Source: Bacteroidia bacterium (GTDB taxonomy: Bacteria; Bacteroidota; Bacteroidia; Flavobacteriales; Flavobacteriaceae). From it: a stretch of DNA of 64,000 nt. A program made the translations under genes and the position numbers. This document shows positions 52,256 to 61,889 of this stretch, one piece after another (position 1 is the stretch's first letter; every line of letters starts with the position of its first letter). Location of the stretch: assembly GCA_030430385.1 (NCBI GenBank), contig JAUIFO010000006.1, forward strand, positions 164,433 through 228,432, read 5' to 3'. The notes beneath the pieces are model-generated. The model did not search any database and was not told the origin of the DNA. It saw only the letters and a list, made by a program, of their open reading frames with translations.

Positions 52256-54703
52256 TTAATTTAACTTATAAACAATGAGACTTTTGTCATCTCCTTTAAC
52301 AATAACTTCAATAGAATTATCATTGTCAATATCGTTCATTTCAATGGCTGAAGTTCCATAAACAGGAAAGTTAGGAATAGACTTTGCCTGACTGTCAAAT
52401 AAGTAAACTTTTTTAGCTTGTTTGTCTGTAACGCTAACATAGATCTTATTATTGATATAGAAGATTTTAGGATTGGTATAATCTCCAAAATCAAGCGTGA
52501 TGGTGTTAGATTTAATCGTCAGTTTATTGTCTGATAAAGCTACTAAGGTTTTGCTAGTTGTTGAGAGCGAATGATTAGGGTTAAGGTTTAAATTTTTCCG
52601 TTTTATGGAGCCACTTTGATTAACTTCTAACAACTCTCCTTTAGTATTAGTGGTTGAAAATTTATTGTTGTATAAATAAATGTCGTTGTTAGAAAAATCA
52701 ATCGATGCTTTAACATCAATACGTCTTCTACCTACGCGATCTAAAATTTCTAATCGGTTTCCATCTTTAAATACAATGTAGTCCTTTCTTCCAATTCTGA
52801 AATGTTTAGGTTGAGAGTTTATGTTTGATTGTGCGTTCTTGTATTTGAATCCGCTGACTATTTTTCCTTTTTGATCATACATCAACACATTTTTACCTTG
52901 TGTGACCATTAAGCGATACTTTCGTTTTTTGTCATAATCAAATACAGAAAGTGGCTGTGTGATATCATCGTTAAATGATAATGGAAAAGGCGCTACATTT
53001 TTACCATTTCTGTCTAAAACATAAAGTTTGTTCTTTGTAGAAAAAGCTAATTGTAATCGTCCGTTTTTATAAATATCGATTTGTTCAATTGAACCTAGGA
53101 TTTTGCCATCTAGCTGTTTTTTCCAAAACACTTTTCCTTGATCAGAAATGAGATATAAATTGTTATTGATGTCTTGTAGCGCAATATCGTTTTTGTTATT
53201 TGTGTGATTTTTCAAAAGCTGAATATCACCCAAAATAGGTTGATCTATACTGATATTAAAATCTTCACTAACAGCATTGTAATTTGATCTTGATTTAGAG
53301 GTTTTAAACACCGAATGCACATGAGCAAAATCACTATCATAGACAAATTGAACTGCTGAAGATTTATAATTGTTAAGGTCTACTTTTTCAGAATGGTCAC
53401 CAAAGTTAAGATCACTCATTAATTGCAAGCCTTTCGGATTTGCATAAGTTAGTATGGAAGATTCATCACTCAAGTTATTCATGATCTCTTTAAAACCAGA
53501 ACTTTCAGAAAGTGTTGTGTTGTTTTGAATGTTTGAAATGATGTTTTCCAGAGACGTACTATTGTTAGAAAAGATAAAATAATCTTCCAAATTCATATAA
53601 AAATCCAGTTGATGTAATTCAAAAAAAGGTGAAAATAAGTTTTCAAGTGATGCTGAATTATCAAACTTATAGATGTTGACAGATCGGAAAACCGAATGCA
53701 CTTCTTGTGGTAAGTTTTCAAAAGTACTGGTTGGATCAATAGATTTTAAAATGACAGCTTCATTTGATTCAGATTTTACATAACCTGCTTCAGTAAGTGT
53801 TTCAAAAGGGAAAGTTTGATCAGAAATAGAGTCTTTAGAGGAGTGTCTATTGAGTTGGTCTTGAAATAGTTTGGCGTCATTAAAAGTTAAGCTCACAAAA
53901 TAATCTGTATTTGATGGAGCTATACGATGAATAGAATTTTCTTGAGGAACGGTGTTCTTGAACACGTTAATCAAACTTTCGGTTGAGTCATTTGCCTTGG
54001 TAATGCCGTTTGCAATAAGATCGTTTTGATTGATATCAACATCAAGAACCAAATAATCTGAAAATGAAGCATCATTTGACGCAGGATTAAGAAATAGTTT
54101 TGGTTGAAATTGATTATTTTCAAGATTGACAATTATTGAAGCCGATGTATTAGGTTTAGACATCTGCATTAACTTTTGAAACTCTATGTTTGAGTCTGAG
54201 GTTTGAGTTTGTAATGCTGATTTTAGTAATTTTAGTCTATTGGTCACAAAAAAGAAACTGTCAATTTGTGAAGCATAATATAGTGTGTTATCAATTTCTA
54301 ATTTTGAGATTGTTTCACGTTCACTGGTAATTGTTTCAGAAACGAAATTTTTAATAGAATCTGTCAAAAAAATAGCAGAATCATAATGTGTAATGACGCT
54401 GGTTTCAATACTATCATTGCTGTCTTTTGAAAACGCAATCAAGCAATCACTTGTAGGTTTTAAATACTTTAAAAATGAGAGGTTCGATTCAAAATTTTCA
54501 ACGTTGGTGTAAGTTTTGAGGTTTTGAAATAAATTGTTGTTTTTTGAGCTACTTCGTAAATTTTCAAGCGAGTTACTTTTTATAAGCAGCGAGGTGTTTT
54601 CGGGAATATAAGTGTATATATTTGAAGCCGACTTTTTATCATTTTGACACGCAAGGCAAATCAATAATAAAAGCGCAAACAAACAACGGTTTTTCATAAA
54701 CAT
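52256..54703 (-). CDS. Large lipoprotein with N-terminal repeat-like domain and C-terminal beta-propeller
   Basis: 815 residues (ATG 54703, or 54697 two codons later). Lipobox LICLAC at about residue 20. The first ~470 residues have repeated YIPENTSLLIKSNSLENL-like and DYFVSLTFND segments, resembling DUF3352-type domains. The last ~280 form PQQ-like blades (LYLISDQGKVFWKKQLDGKI, LYVLDRNGKNVAPFPL). I recall that this Bacteroidota protein is sometimes labelled ribonuclease HII because it is next to rnhB; nothing here supports that label. A -7 box lies 12 nt upstream. Role unknown. Confidence 0.75.
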   Translation of the reverse strand: MFMKNRCLFALLLLICLACQNDKKSASNIYTYIPENTSLLIKSNSLENLRSSSKNNNLFQNLKTYTNVENFESNLSFLKYLKPTSDCLIAFSKDSNDSIETSVITHYDSAIFLTDSIKNFVSETITSERETISKLEIDNTLYYASQIDSFFFVTNRLKLLKSALQTQTSDSNIEFQKLMQMSKPNTSASIIVNLENNQFQPKLFLNPASNDASFSDYLVLDVDINQNDLIANGITKANDSTESLINVFKNTVPQENSIHRIAPSNTDYFVSLTFNDAKLFQDQLNRHSSKDSISDQTFPFETLTEAGYVKSESNEAVILKSIDPTSTFENLPQEVHSVFRSVNIYKFDNSASLENLFSPFFELHQLDFYMNLEDYFIFSNNSTSLENIISNIQNNTTLSESSGFKEIMNNLSDESSILTYANPKGLQLMSDLNFGDHSEKVDLNNYKSSAVQFVYDSDFAHVHSVFKTSKSRSNYNAVSEDFNISIDQPILGDIQLLKNHTNNKNDIALQDINNNLYLISDQGKVFWKKQLDGKILGSIEQIDIYKNGRLQLAFSTKNKLYVLDRNGKNVAPFPLSFNDDITQPLSVFDYDKKRKYRLMVTQGKNVLMYDQKGKIVSGFKYKNAQSNINSQPKHFRIGRKDYIVFKDGNRLEILDRVGRRRIDVKASIDFSNNDIYLYNNKFSTTNTKGELLEVNQSGSIKRKNLNLNPNHSLSTTSKTLVALSDNKLTIKSNTITLDFGDYTNPKIFYINNKIYVSVTDKQAKKVYLFDSQAKSIPNFPVYGTSAIEMNDIDNDNSIEVIVKGDDKSLIVYKLN

Positions 54704-54714
54704 GAGGGTTTTTA

Positions 54715-54722
54715 CAAATATA
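54715..54722 (-). promoter_or_regulatory. -7 promoter box of the propeller lipoprotein gene
   Basis: The minus strand reads TATATTTG, matching TAnnTTTG, 11 nt above the ATG at 54703. It lies between rnhB and this gene, so the latter may have its own promoter. Confidence 0.5.
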
Positions 54723-54727
54723 AAAAC

Positions 54728-55330
54728 TTAGAGGTTTAATTTGAGTTGTTCAGGAAATAATCTAAAAGATTTTCTGTGATATTTGGTGATACCATATTTT
54801 TTGATGGCATTGCGATGTTCTTGAGTTGGATAGCCTTTGTTTTTTTTCCAGTTGTACATTGGAAATTCTTCGTGAATTTTAGCCATATATTCGTCTCTGT
54901 AAGTTTTAGCTAAAACGGAAGCTGCGGCAATTGATAAGTATTTGCTATCGCCTTTGATTATGGTTTGATGCGGAATGTTATCAAAGGGCTTGAATTTATT
55001 ACCATCAACAATAATGAATTCTGGTTTTGGATTTAATTTTCCAATCGATTCATGCATGGCTAAAATGGAAGCATTTAAAATATTGATTTTGTCTATGTCA
55101 TCTTGAAAAATATGTTGAACTGCAAAAGAAATCGCTGAAGATTCGATAATAGGTTTTAGAAGTTTTCTTTTGGGTTCAGAAAGCAACTTTGAATCATTTA
55201 AGATGGTGTTTGAAAAATCATCAGGTAAAATAACTGCTGAAGCAGTGACAGGACCAGCTAGACAACCTCTTCCGGCTTCATCAGTTCCACATTCTAATTT
55301 TAGATTCGAAAAGTTACTTAAAAGGCTCAA
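54728..55330 (-). CDS. rnhB: Ribonuclease HII
   Basis: 200 residues with a TTG start at 55330; no in-frame ATG is near. The start is placed by the catalytic site: [15 protein letters not shown] with Asp17 and Glu18, 16 residues from the N-terminus, as usual. Further motifs are [11 protein letters not shown] (third Asp) and [20 protein letters not shown] (fourth acid region). It removes ribonucleotides from RNA/DNA hybrids. It is divergent from the SusC gene. Confidence 0.94.
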   Translation of the reverse strand: MSLLSNFSNLKLECGTDEAGRGCLAGPVTASAVILPDDFSNTILNDSKLLSEPKRKLLKPIIESSAISFAVQHIFQDDIDKINILNASILAMHESIGKLNPKPEFIIVDGNKFKPFDNIPHQTIIKGDSKYLSIAAASVLAKTYRDEYMAKIHEEFPMYNWKKNKGYPTQEHRNAIKKYGITKYHRKSFRLFPEQLKLNL

Positions 55331-55533
55331 ATTGTTAAAGCTTAAATAAAGTTAAAAATTTAACGCAACCTTTTGTAAAGATATGCATCTAAACAGTAGT
55401 AAAAGCATCAATTGTGCAATAATTTAATGAACATTTTTAATTGTCAGCTTGTTAACATTTTTTTGGCAAAAATACTTGTTTATTTAATATATTATTAAGA
55501 TGTTTGCGCTAGACTAACTCAAATAATTGTTTT

Positions 55534-58500
55534 ATGAAATTAAAGTTAACATGGTTAATGACGCTATTTATGGCGTTTGTGATGCAATTTTCTTTTGCAC
55601 AAGAGAAAACAATCACAGGGACAGTTACATCGGCTACTGATGGTTTGCCATTACCTGGTGTGAATGTAATTGTACAAGGAACTTCAAGGGGAGTTCAAAC
55701 AGATTTTGATGGTAATTATTCTATCAATGCAAGTATGGGAGAAACTTTAGTGTTCTCTTTTATAGGTATGAAAGAAGTGACTGTTGTAGTTGCTACTAAT
55801 AATACCATTAATATGGTAATGGAAGAAGATGTAGAAACTCTTGAAGAAATTGTCGTTGTAGGTTTCAGTTCTAAATCAAGAGATGAACTTACTTCTGCGG
55901 TTGCAAACGTTACCAGTGAAGATTTACAAAAAATTGCACCTTCTGTAAGTATTGATAACATGCTTCAAGGTGTGGCTTCAGGTGTTCAGGTAACTGCTCA
56001 AAACGGTAAGCCTGGTCAAACGGCCTTCATTAGAATTAGAGGTATCGGTTCTATTACAGGAGGTAACCAGCCACTTTATCTTGTGGATGGAGCTCAAATG
56101 AGAGAGAATGATGTAAATGCGATTAATCCAAATGATGTTGAGTCTGTAAGTATTCTTAAAGATGCAGCTACAACATCTATCTATGGTGCTCGTGGTAGTA
56201 ATGGTGTTGTTTTGATTACAACTAAACGTGGTAAGAAAGGACAAGACGCTGTTATCAAAGTTAGCTCTAGACTTGGACGTAGTAGAAGAATCAAAGATAA
56301 TTTTACTATGATGAATGCTCAGCAAAAGCTTCAGTATGAAAGAGAATTAGGTGTTGGAACAGGTGCTTCGATTTCTTCGGATGCTGAGTTACAACGTTTA
56401 ATCGGTTTAGATCATAGCTGGGAAGATGACTTACTTCAAGATGGTCTTCAGCAATCTTTCGCTATCAACATTTCTGGTGGTCAAGAGCGTATGAGATATT
56501 TCTTCTCTTTAGGTTATGATGAAGATTCAGGTATTATTAAGGATATCTTTGGATACAACAGAACATCTGGTCGTTTAAATGTAGATTACGATGCAAAAGA
56601 TTGGTTAACTGTTGGTACAAGTTTAGCTTTCTCAAGTATTGAGCAAGGTGATCCTAGAGATAGAAACAACGTACAGAACCCGTTTAGAGGTATTTACGAT
56701 TATAACCCATACGAGCCATTCTTAATTTTAGATGACAATGGAAATCCTGTGCTTGACGAAAACGGAGATACACAGTTAAACCCAACATCTGCTGGTTATC
56801 CTGTGTCAAGTGAGTTGAGAGAAAACTTAACATCTCGTTTCAATCACAGATTCTTAGGTAATATTTATGTTGACATTAAATTAACGGATAACTTAACGTT
56901 TAGAACTCAAGGTTCTGGTATCTATGATCAATTTAGAAGACAAAACTTCTTGATGCCTGGTTCAACGCTAGATTTAATTGTTAATGGAGGTGTGCCAACA
57001 GGTAGTAGAACAGATAATGGTTCTTTTGATTGGACTTACACTTGGTTAAACAAGATGACGTATACAAACACTTTTAATGAAAAGCATAATTTAGAAGTTA
57101 CTGCATTAACAGAATACATTAGAAATAACTTTAGATCTTATTCTGCTAATGGTGATGGATTTGCTATTGGAGGACCAAGAGTACTTGATGTAGCTGCTAC
57201 TCCTGATGCAGTTGGTGGTACAAGATCTGAGAATTCATTATTTTCATTAGCAGGTTTTGTAGATTACAACTACGACAACAGATATATCGTAACAGCGAGT
57301 TTAAGACGTGATGGATCTTCAAAGTTTGGACCTGAAACTAAGTATGGTACATTCTGGAGTGCTTCTGTAGGTTGGAATATTCATAATGAAGCATTCTTTA
57401 ACAGTAGTAAAATTAATACGTTAAAATTAAGAGCATCTTATGGTACTTCTGGTAATGACCAAATTGGTAACTACCTTCCAATTACAACTTATACTAACGT
57501 AGCTTATAATGGATTAACATCTTCAGTTGCTAACAACTTTGGTGATCCAGCTGTAGGTTGGGAGCAAAACGAAAACTGGGGTATTGGTTTAGAGTTTGGA
57601 ATGTTCAATAACCGTTTAAGAGGTTTGGTAGATTATTACAACAGAACAACTTCAGACTTATTATTAAACCAAACATTACCTAACACAACTGGTGCATACG
57701 GAATTACTGGTAACTTAGGAGAAATGGTTAATAAAGGATTTGAATTTGAATTAGCTGGAGATGTAATCAGAACAGAAGATTTCAGATGGACATTAAACGC
57801 TAACTTAAATACGTATGATAACGAAATTACTAAGTTAGTAGATGTTGATGATCCAAGTACTCCAGATATTAATGAGAGTGATTTATTTACATCAGCTAAC
57901 TTCTATACAATCCTAAGAGTTGGAGAAGAAGTGAACACGTTCTACATTCCTCGTTATGCTGGAGTGAATCCTGCTAATGGTGAAGCATTATATTTAGATA
58001 CTGATGGAAATGTTACAAATCAAGTTGATGGTAATGATGTTGTATTATCAGGTAAATCTCCTTTCGCTGAAATGGATGGTAGTTTTGGTACTAGTATTCA
58101 ATATAAAGGATGGGATTTAAATGCTAATTTCTACTGGAAAGTTGGAAATTACATTTACAATTTACCAGAGCAAAATATGCTTGCAGATGGTGATGGTATC
58201 GAAAGTCAAAACCAAAGATTAGATGCGTTCAACTACTGGAGAAACCCAGGAGATACAAATGTATTACCAAGACCTTCATCAGCTGGTTTTGCGGCTAACG
58301 CAAACCAAACATCTGATAGATTCTTACAAAAAGGTGATTACATTAGATTACGTTCATTACAATTAGGATATACATTGCCTTCTCAATGGACTGATGCTAT
58401 CGCGTTAGATCAAGTTAGAATTTATGCTGCAGGAACAAACTTATGGACATACGCTCCTGAGTACAAAGGAGATCCTGAAGTAGGTATTGGTTCTGGTGAA

Positions 58501-58599
58501 ACTCAAACAGCGGCTGTAGGTACAATTCCAGGTGAGTTCGCTTTATATAGTTACCCAACTACAGCGACTATCGCTTTAGGTTTTGATATTCAATTTTAA
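55534..58599 (+). CDS. SusC/RagA-type TonB-dependent outer-membrane transporter
   Basis: 1021 residues. A signal peptide (to about 22) leads into a CarboxypepD_reg-like N-terminal domain (about 25-110, TITGTVTSATDGLPLPGVNV). A TonB-box-like EEIVVVGFSSKSRDE segment is followed by the plug (IRIRGIGSITGGNQPLYLVDG, GARGSNGVVLITTKRGKKG) and a 22-strand barrel ending LGFDIQF. It pairs with the SusD gene 5 nt downstream. No CAZyme or sulfatase gene is nearby, so the substrate may be peptide- or other nutrient-like rather than a glycan; this is inference. The upstream 203 nt contain no consensus -7 box. Confidence 0.95.
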   Translation: MKLKLTWLMTLFMAFVMQFSFAQEKTITGTVTSATDGLPLPGVNVIVQGTSRGVQTDFDGNYSINASMGETLVFSFIGMKEVTVVVATNNTINMVMEEDVETLEEIVVVGFSSKSRDELTSAVANVTSEDLQKIAPSVSIDNMLQGVASGVQVTAQNGKPGQTAFIRIRGIGSITGGNQPLYLVDGAQMRENDVNAINPNDVESVSILKDAATTSIYGARGSNGVVLITTKRGKKGQDAVIKVSSRLGRSRRIKDNFTMMNAQQKLQYERELGVGTGASISSDAELQRLIGLDHSWEDDLLQDGLQQSFAINISGGQERMRYFFSLGYDEDSGIIKDIFGYNRTSGRLNVDYDAKDWLTVGTSLAFSSIEQGDPRDRNNVQNPFRGIYDYNPYEPFLILDDNGNPVLDENGDTQLNPTSAGYPVSSELRENLTSRFNHRFLGNIYVDIKLTDNLTFRTQGSGIYDQFRRQNFLMPGSTLDLIVNGGVPTGSRTDNGSFDWTYTWLNKMTYTNTFNEKHNLEVTALTEYIRNNFRSYSANGDGFAIGGPRVLDVAATPDAVGGTRSENSLFSLAGFVDYNYDNRYIVTASLRRDGSSKFGPETKYGTFWSASVGWNIHNEAFFNSSKINTLKLRASYGTSGNDQIGNYLPITTYTNVAYNGLTSSVANNFGDPAVGWEQNENWGIGLEFGMFNNRLRGLVDYYNRTTSDLLLNQTLPNTTGAYGITGNLGEMVNKGFEFELAGDVIRTEDFRWTLNANLNTYDNEITKLVDVDDPSTPDINESDLFTSANFYTILRVGEEVNTFYIPRYAGVNPANGEALYLDTDGNVTNQVDGNDVVLSGKSPFAEMDGSFGTSIQYKGWDLNANFYWKVGNYIYNLPEQNMLADGDGIESQNQRLDAFNYWRNPGDTNVLPRPSSAGFAANANQTSDRFLQKGDYIRLRSLQLGYTLPSQWTDAIALDQVRIYAAGTNLWTYAPEYKGDPEVGIGSGETQTAAVGTIPGEFALYSYPTTATIALGFDIQF

Positions 58600-58604
58600 T
58601 ACAT

Positions 58605-60062
58605 ATGAAAAAGATGAAAAAATACATATTTTTATTTTGCACGCTAGTAAGCTTAACATTTACTACATCGTGTGACCAAGACAATTTAGAGTTATTACCA
58701 TTTAACTCTGTAGTTGAGGAGACAGCACTTCTTACGATTGCTGACTTCGAAAATGCTACAAACGGTTTATATTGGCATATGATTCAATCAACATATTACG
58801 GAGCTGATTTCATGTCATTTCCAGATGTGTTGTCTGATAACCTGATTATAAACCTAGATGCAAGACAAACACAAAGAGCTATCTTTGAGTGGAGATACAA
58901 CCCTATTACTACAAGAGCTGGATTTATGTCTAGATCTTATCGTGTAGCTCAACAAGCAAATTTTATTTTAGAAAATTTAAGTGTTTTACCTGACAGTCCA
59001 GAAAAGGATAATGTTGAAGCACAAGCGTTAGCTGCAAGAGCTTTAACACACTTTCATAATTGTAACCTTTTCGGGATGATACCAACACAAGGTGCTTATC
59101 CTGGACAGTCATCTACTGCTAATGCGGCATTAGGTACAAGTTTAAACTTTACTTCTGATGTAAGAGAAGAGATAGCAAGAAGTACAGTAGAAGATGTTTA
59201 TGCTTCTGTAATTGATGATTTAGAAGAAGCTAAAGGAAAGATTTCTGCTTCTAATGATATCGGTAGATTTAACTTAGAGTCTATTAATGCTTTACTTTCT
59301 AGAGTTTATTTATACAATGGACAATGGCAAGCAGCTATTAATGCAGCTAATGAAGTAACGACTCCAGTTACATCGTTTAGTGATTTTGCTGGATTATGGA
59401 ATGATTCAAATGATGGAGGTGTTTTATTTAAGTTAATCAACAGAGATGCTGATACTGATATTTCTACAGGTGTACCTTACAGCCAGACACTTACAGGCGG
59501 TATCTTCTCTGAGTATGTTGTTGACTTTGGATTAAATAACTTATATGCAACTCAAGATGTAAGAAGAGGTGCATACATTGATACTTCACCTTTTGATGGT
59601 GGTCCTGAAATGAACCACGTTGCTAAATGGTTGGAGAGTTCAATCAACGCTGGATCTGGTGTACTTGACATTAAAGTTGTTAGAGCAGCTGAAGTTCAAC
59701 TTAATAAAGCTGAAGCATTAGCTAACATGGGAATGGATGGTCCTGCATTAGCAGCATTAGATTTAGTTAGAAGTGAAAGATATGTAGCTATACCTGGTGG
59801 AGGTGAAACAGGAGATGCTTTAAAAGAAGCTATTCAATTAGAAAGACGTTTAGAATTAGCGTTTGAAGGACATAGATTCTTTGATATTAAGCGTCAAGGA
59901 TTACCAATTCAAAGAACTAACGCTGGTGAGTTTGCTGATGGTACTGGTACACCACCATTTGAATTAACTTTACCTGCAGGAGATTGTAGATTTGAATTAC
60001 CTATTCCTCAGGCTGAAATTAATGTAAATAGTAATTCTCAGCAAAACCCTTGCTATCAATAA
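58605..60062 (+). CDS. RagB/SusD-family nutrient-binding lipoprotein
   Basis: 485 residues (ATG 58605, or 58614 three codons later). Lipobox near residue 22 (TTSC). TPR-like SusD helices run through the middle (ALAARALTHFHNCNLFG), and the C-terminal block LERRLELAFEGHRFFDIKRQ is the family signature. The protein would sit on the outer surface as a lid for the SusC barrel. It overlaps no gene and lies 16 nt before the next lipoprotein gene. Confidence 0.95.
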   Translation: MKKMKKYIFLFCTLVSLTFTTSCDQDNLELLPFNSVVEETALLTIADFENATNGLYWHMIQSTYYGADFMSFPDVLSDNLIINLDARQTQRAIFEWRYNPITTRAGFMSRSYRVAQQANFILENLSVLPDSPEKDNVEAQALAARALTHFHNCNLFGMIPTQGAYPGQSSTANAALGTSLNFTSDVREEIARSTVEDVYASVIDDLEEAKGKISASNDIGRFNLESINALLSRVYLYNGQWQAAINAANEVTTPVTSFSDFAGLWNDSNDGGVLFKLINRDADTDISTGVPYSQTLTGGIFSEYVVDFGLNNLYATQDVRRGAYIDTSPFDGGPEMNHVAKWLESSINAGSGVLDIKVVRAAEVQLNKAEALANMGMDGPALAALDLVRSERYVAIPGGGETGDALKEAIQLERRLELAFEGHRFFDIKRQGLPIQRTNAGEFADGTGTPPFELTLPAGDCRFELPIPQAEINVNSNSQQNPCYQ

Positions 60063-60078
60063 ATAAAAAAAATAGATT

Positions 60079-60885
60079 ATGAAAAAAACAATATTAATTT
60101 TATCAGCTGTTGTTTTATCTTCATTCATGTTTTCTTGTGATGAAGATGATGACAGACATGTATACGATGAAGGTACGGTAACTTATTTTACTGAGACTGT
60201 AGGTTCGTTATTCGTAACCTCAGATAACCCAAGCGCAAGTATTGAAGTAGTTACAACAACAACTTCTAGTGCCGCTAGAACTTACAATATAGAAATCGAT
60301 AACGATGCATCAACAGCACAATCAGGTGTTGATTATACATTGCCTGCTACAACTGTTACAATTCCAGCAGGTTCTTACTTTGGATCATTTGATGTTAATG
60401 GTATTTTTGATGGAGCTTTAGAAGAAGGCTCTACGCTAGTAATGCGATTAACAGGCCCTGGTATTGGAGGTTTCGATAACGAATTCTCTTTAAACATTTT
60501 TAAATTATGTGAGTCAGATCTAGGTGGTACGTATTCTGTAACAACTACTTATGGATTCCACGATTTCTTACCAACTTTTGATGTCAATACTATGGAAATG
60601 GAAGTTGAAGCTCAAGGAGGAGGAAGCTATTTTGTACAAGATTTCTCTGGAGGTCTATACAATGGAGGTCCTTACACTGATGCTTATGGAACTGGTGCTA
60701 CAAGTATGGATGTTATTTTCCAAGATATTTGTGGTAACATCTCTTGGACAGGTCAAGCAGATCCTTGGGGTGACATTCTAATGAATGGAACTAATGAAGT
60801 TGATGCAGATACTGGAGTTATCACGATCAATTGGTTATGTACTGGATACGGTGAAAATGGAGAATCTATATATACTCCACTTTAA
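60079..60885 (+). CDS. SusCD-linked surface lipoprotein, copy 1
   Basis: 268 residues. Lipobox SC near residue 20 (MFSC) is followed by DEDDD, a surface-export-like acidic patch. A DUF4843/Calx-beta-like beta-sandwich runs at about 35-150, with the block RTYNIEIDNDASTAQSGVDY. A second beta-domain with Cys and aromatic residues follows (GNISWTGQADPWGDILMNG). It probably binds cargo for the upstream SusC/SusD pair. It shares its layout with the next gene, so the two are paralogues. Confidence 0.8.
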   Translation: MKKTILILSAVVLSSFMFSCDEDDDRHVYDEGTVTYFTETVGSLFVTSDNPSASIEVVTTTTSSAARTYNIEIDNDASTAQSGVDYTLPATTVTIPAGSYFGSFDVNGIFDGALEEGSTLVMRLTGPGIGGFDNEFSLNIFKLCESDLGGTYSVTTTYGFHDFLPTFDVNTMEMEVEAQGGGSYFVQDFSGGLYNGGPYTDAYGTGATSMDVIFQDICGNISWTGQADPWGDILMNGTNEVDADTGVITINWLCTGYGENGESIYTPL

Positions 60886-60907
60886 TTAATTTAAAACAAA
60901 TAATAGT

Positions 60908-61768
60908 ATGAAATATATATTAAATTTTAGACTTCTTTTCATCGCTGCATTATCTGTAGTAGTATCATGTGATAGCGCTGATGATGATTTTAGTTATCTT
61001 GATGATAGACAATCTGTAGCTTATTTTGCACCTGGTAACTCTGCAACTTTATTAGTTGAAGATGGAGCAACAAGATTTGCAGATGTTCAAGTTGCAGTTT
61101 CAGAAGCTAAGTCTTTTGAAAGAACTTATACAATAGCAGTTGATCCTAGTTCTGAAGCAGTACAAGGTGTAGATTATATGTTACCAAGTACAACATTTTC
61201 TATTCCTGCGAATTCTGTTGTTGGAACGTTTCAAGTAACATCTGGTGACTTTGCAGCGTCAACTTTAACTGGTAAAACAGCTAGATTCAGTATTTCTGAG
61301 ATTGAAGGATCAGATATCTTACAAACTAGAAACACATTTACGCTTACTGTTATTAGATTCTGCCCTATTCCTGATACCTATATGGTAGGTGACTATGCTA
61401 TTGCAGATGTTGCAGCTACAATTGGACCTGGAAATGGTACTGAGAATTTTGCTGCAGGAACAGTTACTTTAACTACAACTGCAGACCCAACAGAAAGAGT
61501 ATTTATGTCTCCTACACTTCCAGCTTTTAACACTGAGCTAGAGACTGTAGTTTTAAGTCTTAGTTGTGGTGCCCTTAAGTTTAGTGGTGTAGATATGACG
61601 CTTTCATGTAACGGAGGAGCTTCAGCATACGTTTTCGGTGAAGATACAGAAGCTGGTAACACTTATGATTTAGCTAACGATAACAATTTTACAATTGTTT
61701 ATATAGAAGATCCTAATGGGTCATGTGGTGGTCCATATTCATCATCATTTTCTCTTACAAAACTGTAA
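60908..61768 (+). CDS. SusCD-linked surface lipoprotein, copy 2
   Basis: 286 residues. Lipobox VVSC near residue 21 is followed by DSADDDF. It has the same architecture as copy 1: RTYTIAVDPSSEAVQGVDYM and a FSIPANSVVGTFQV strand match copy 1's GVDYTLPATTVTIPAGS region. A second beta-domain has conserved Cys (LSLSCGALKFSG, LSCNGGASAY, NGSCGGPYSS). It ends the SusC-SusD-lipoprotein operon; a 14-bp-stem terminator follows at 61789. Confidence 0.8.
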   Translation: MKYILNFRLLFIAALSVVVSCDSADDDFSYLDDRQSVAYFAPGNSATLLVEDGATRFADVQVAVSEAKSFERTYTIAVDPSSEAVQGVDYMLPSTTFSIPANSVVGTFQVTSGDFAASTLTGKTARFSISEIEGSDILQTRNTFTLTVIRFCPIPDTYMVGDYAIADVAATIGPGNGTENFAAGTVTLTTTADPTERVFMSPTLPAFNTELETVVLSLSCGALKFSGVDMTLSCNGGASAYVFGEDTEAGNTYDLANDNNFTIVYIEDPNGSCGGPYSSSFSLTKL

Positions 61769-61788
61769 TTATAAGTTTTAAATATTTT

Positions 61789-61823
61789 AAACGTCCAGAT
61801 GAAAAATCATCTGGACGTTTTTT
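61789..61823 (+). terminator. Terminator of the susCD operon
   Basis: AAACGTCCAGATGA/TCATCTGGACGTTT is a perfect 14-bp stem with loop AAAA and then a T run. Confidence 0.92.
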
Positions 61824-61876
61824 ATTCTATATAATTTTATTATCACTTTTTTAAGATATTCTATTAGTTTTAAAAG

Positions 61877-61884
61877 TATCTTTG
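61877..61884 (+). promoter_or_regulatory. -7 promoter box of the porin gene
   Basis: TATCTTTG matches TAnnTTTG and ends 5 nt before ATG 61890, implying a leaderless or near-leaderless transcript. Confidence 0.5.
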
Positions 61885-61889
61885 AAGCC

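Noticed and set aside
55331..55533. Promoter of the SusC gene
   Set aside because: A GATGTTTG near 55500 misses the T of the TAnnTTTG consensus and lacks a -33 at the right distance, so no call was made.
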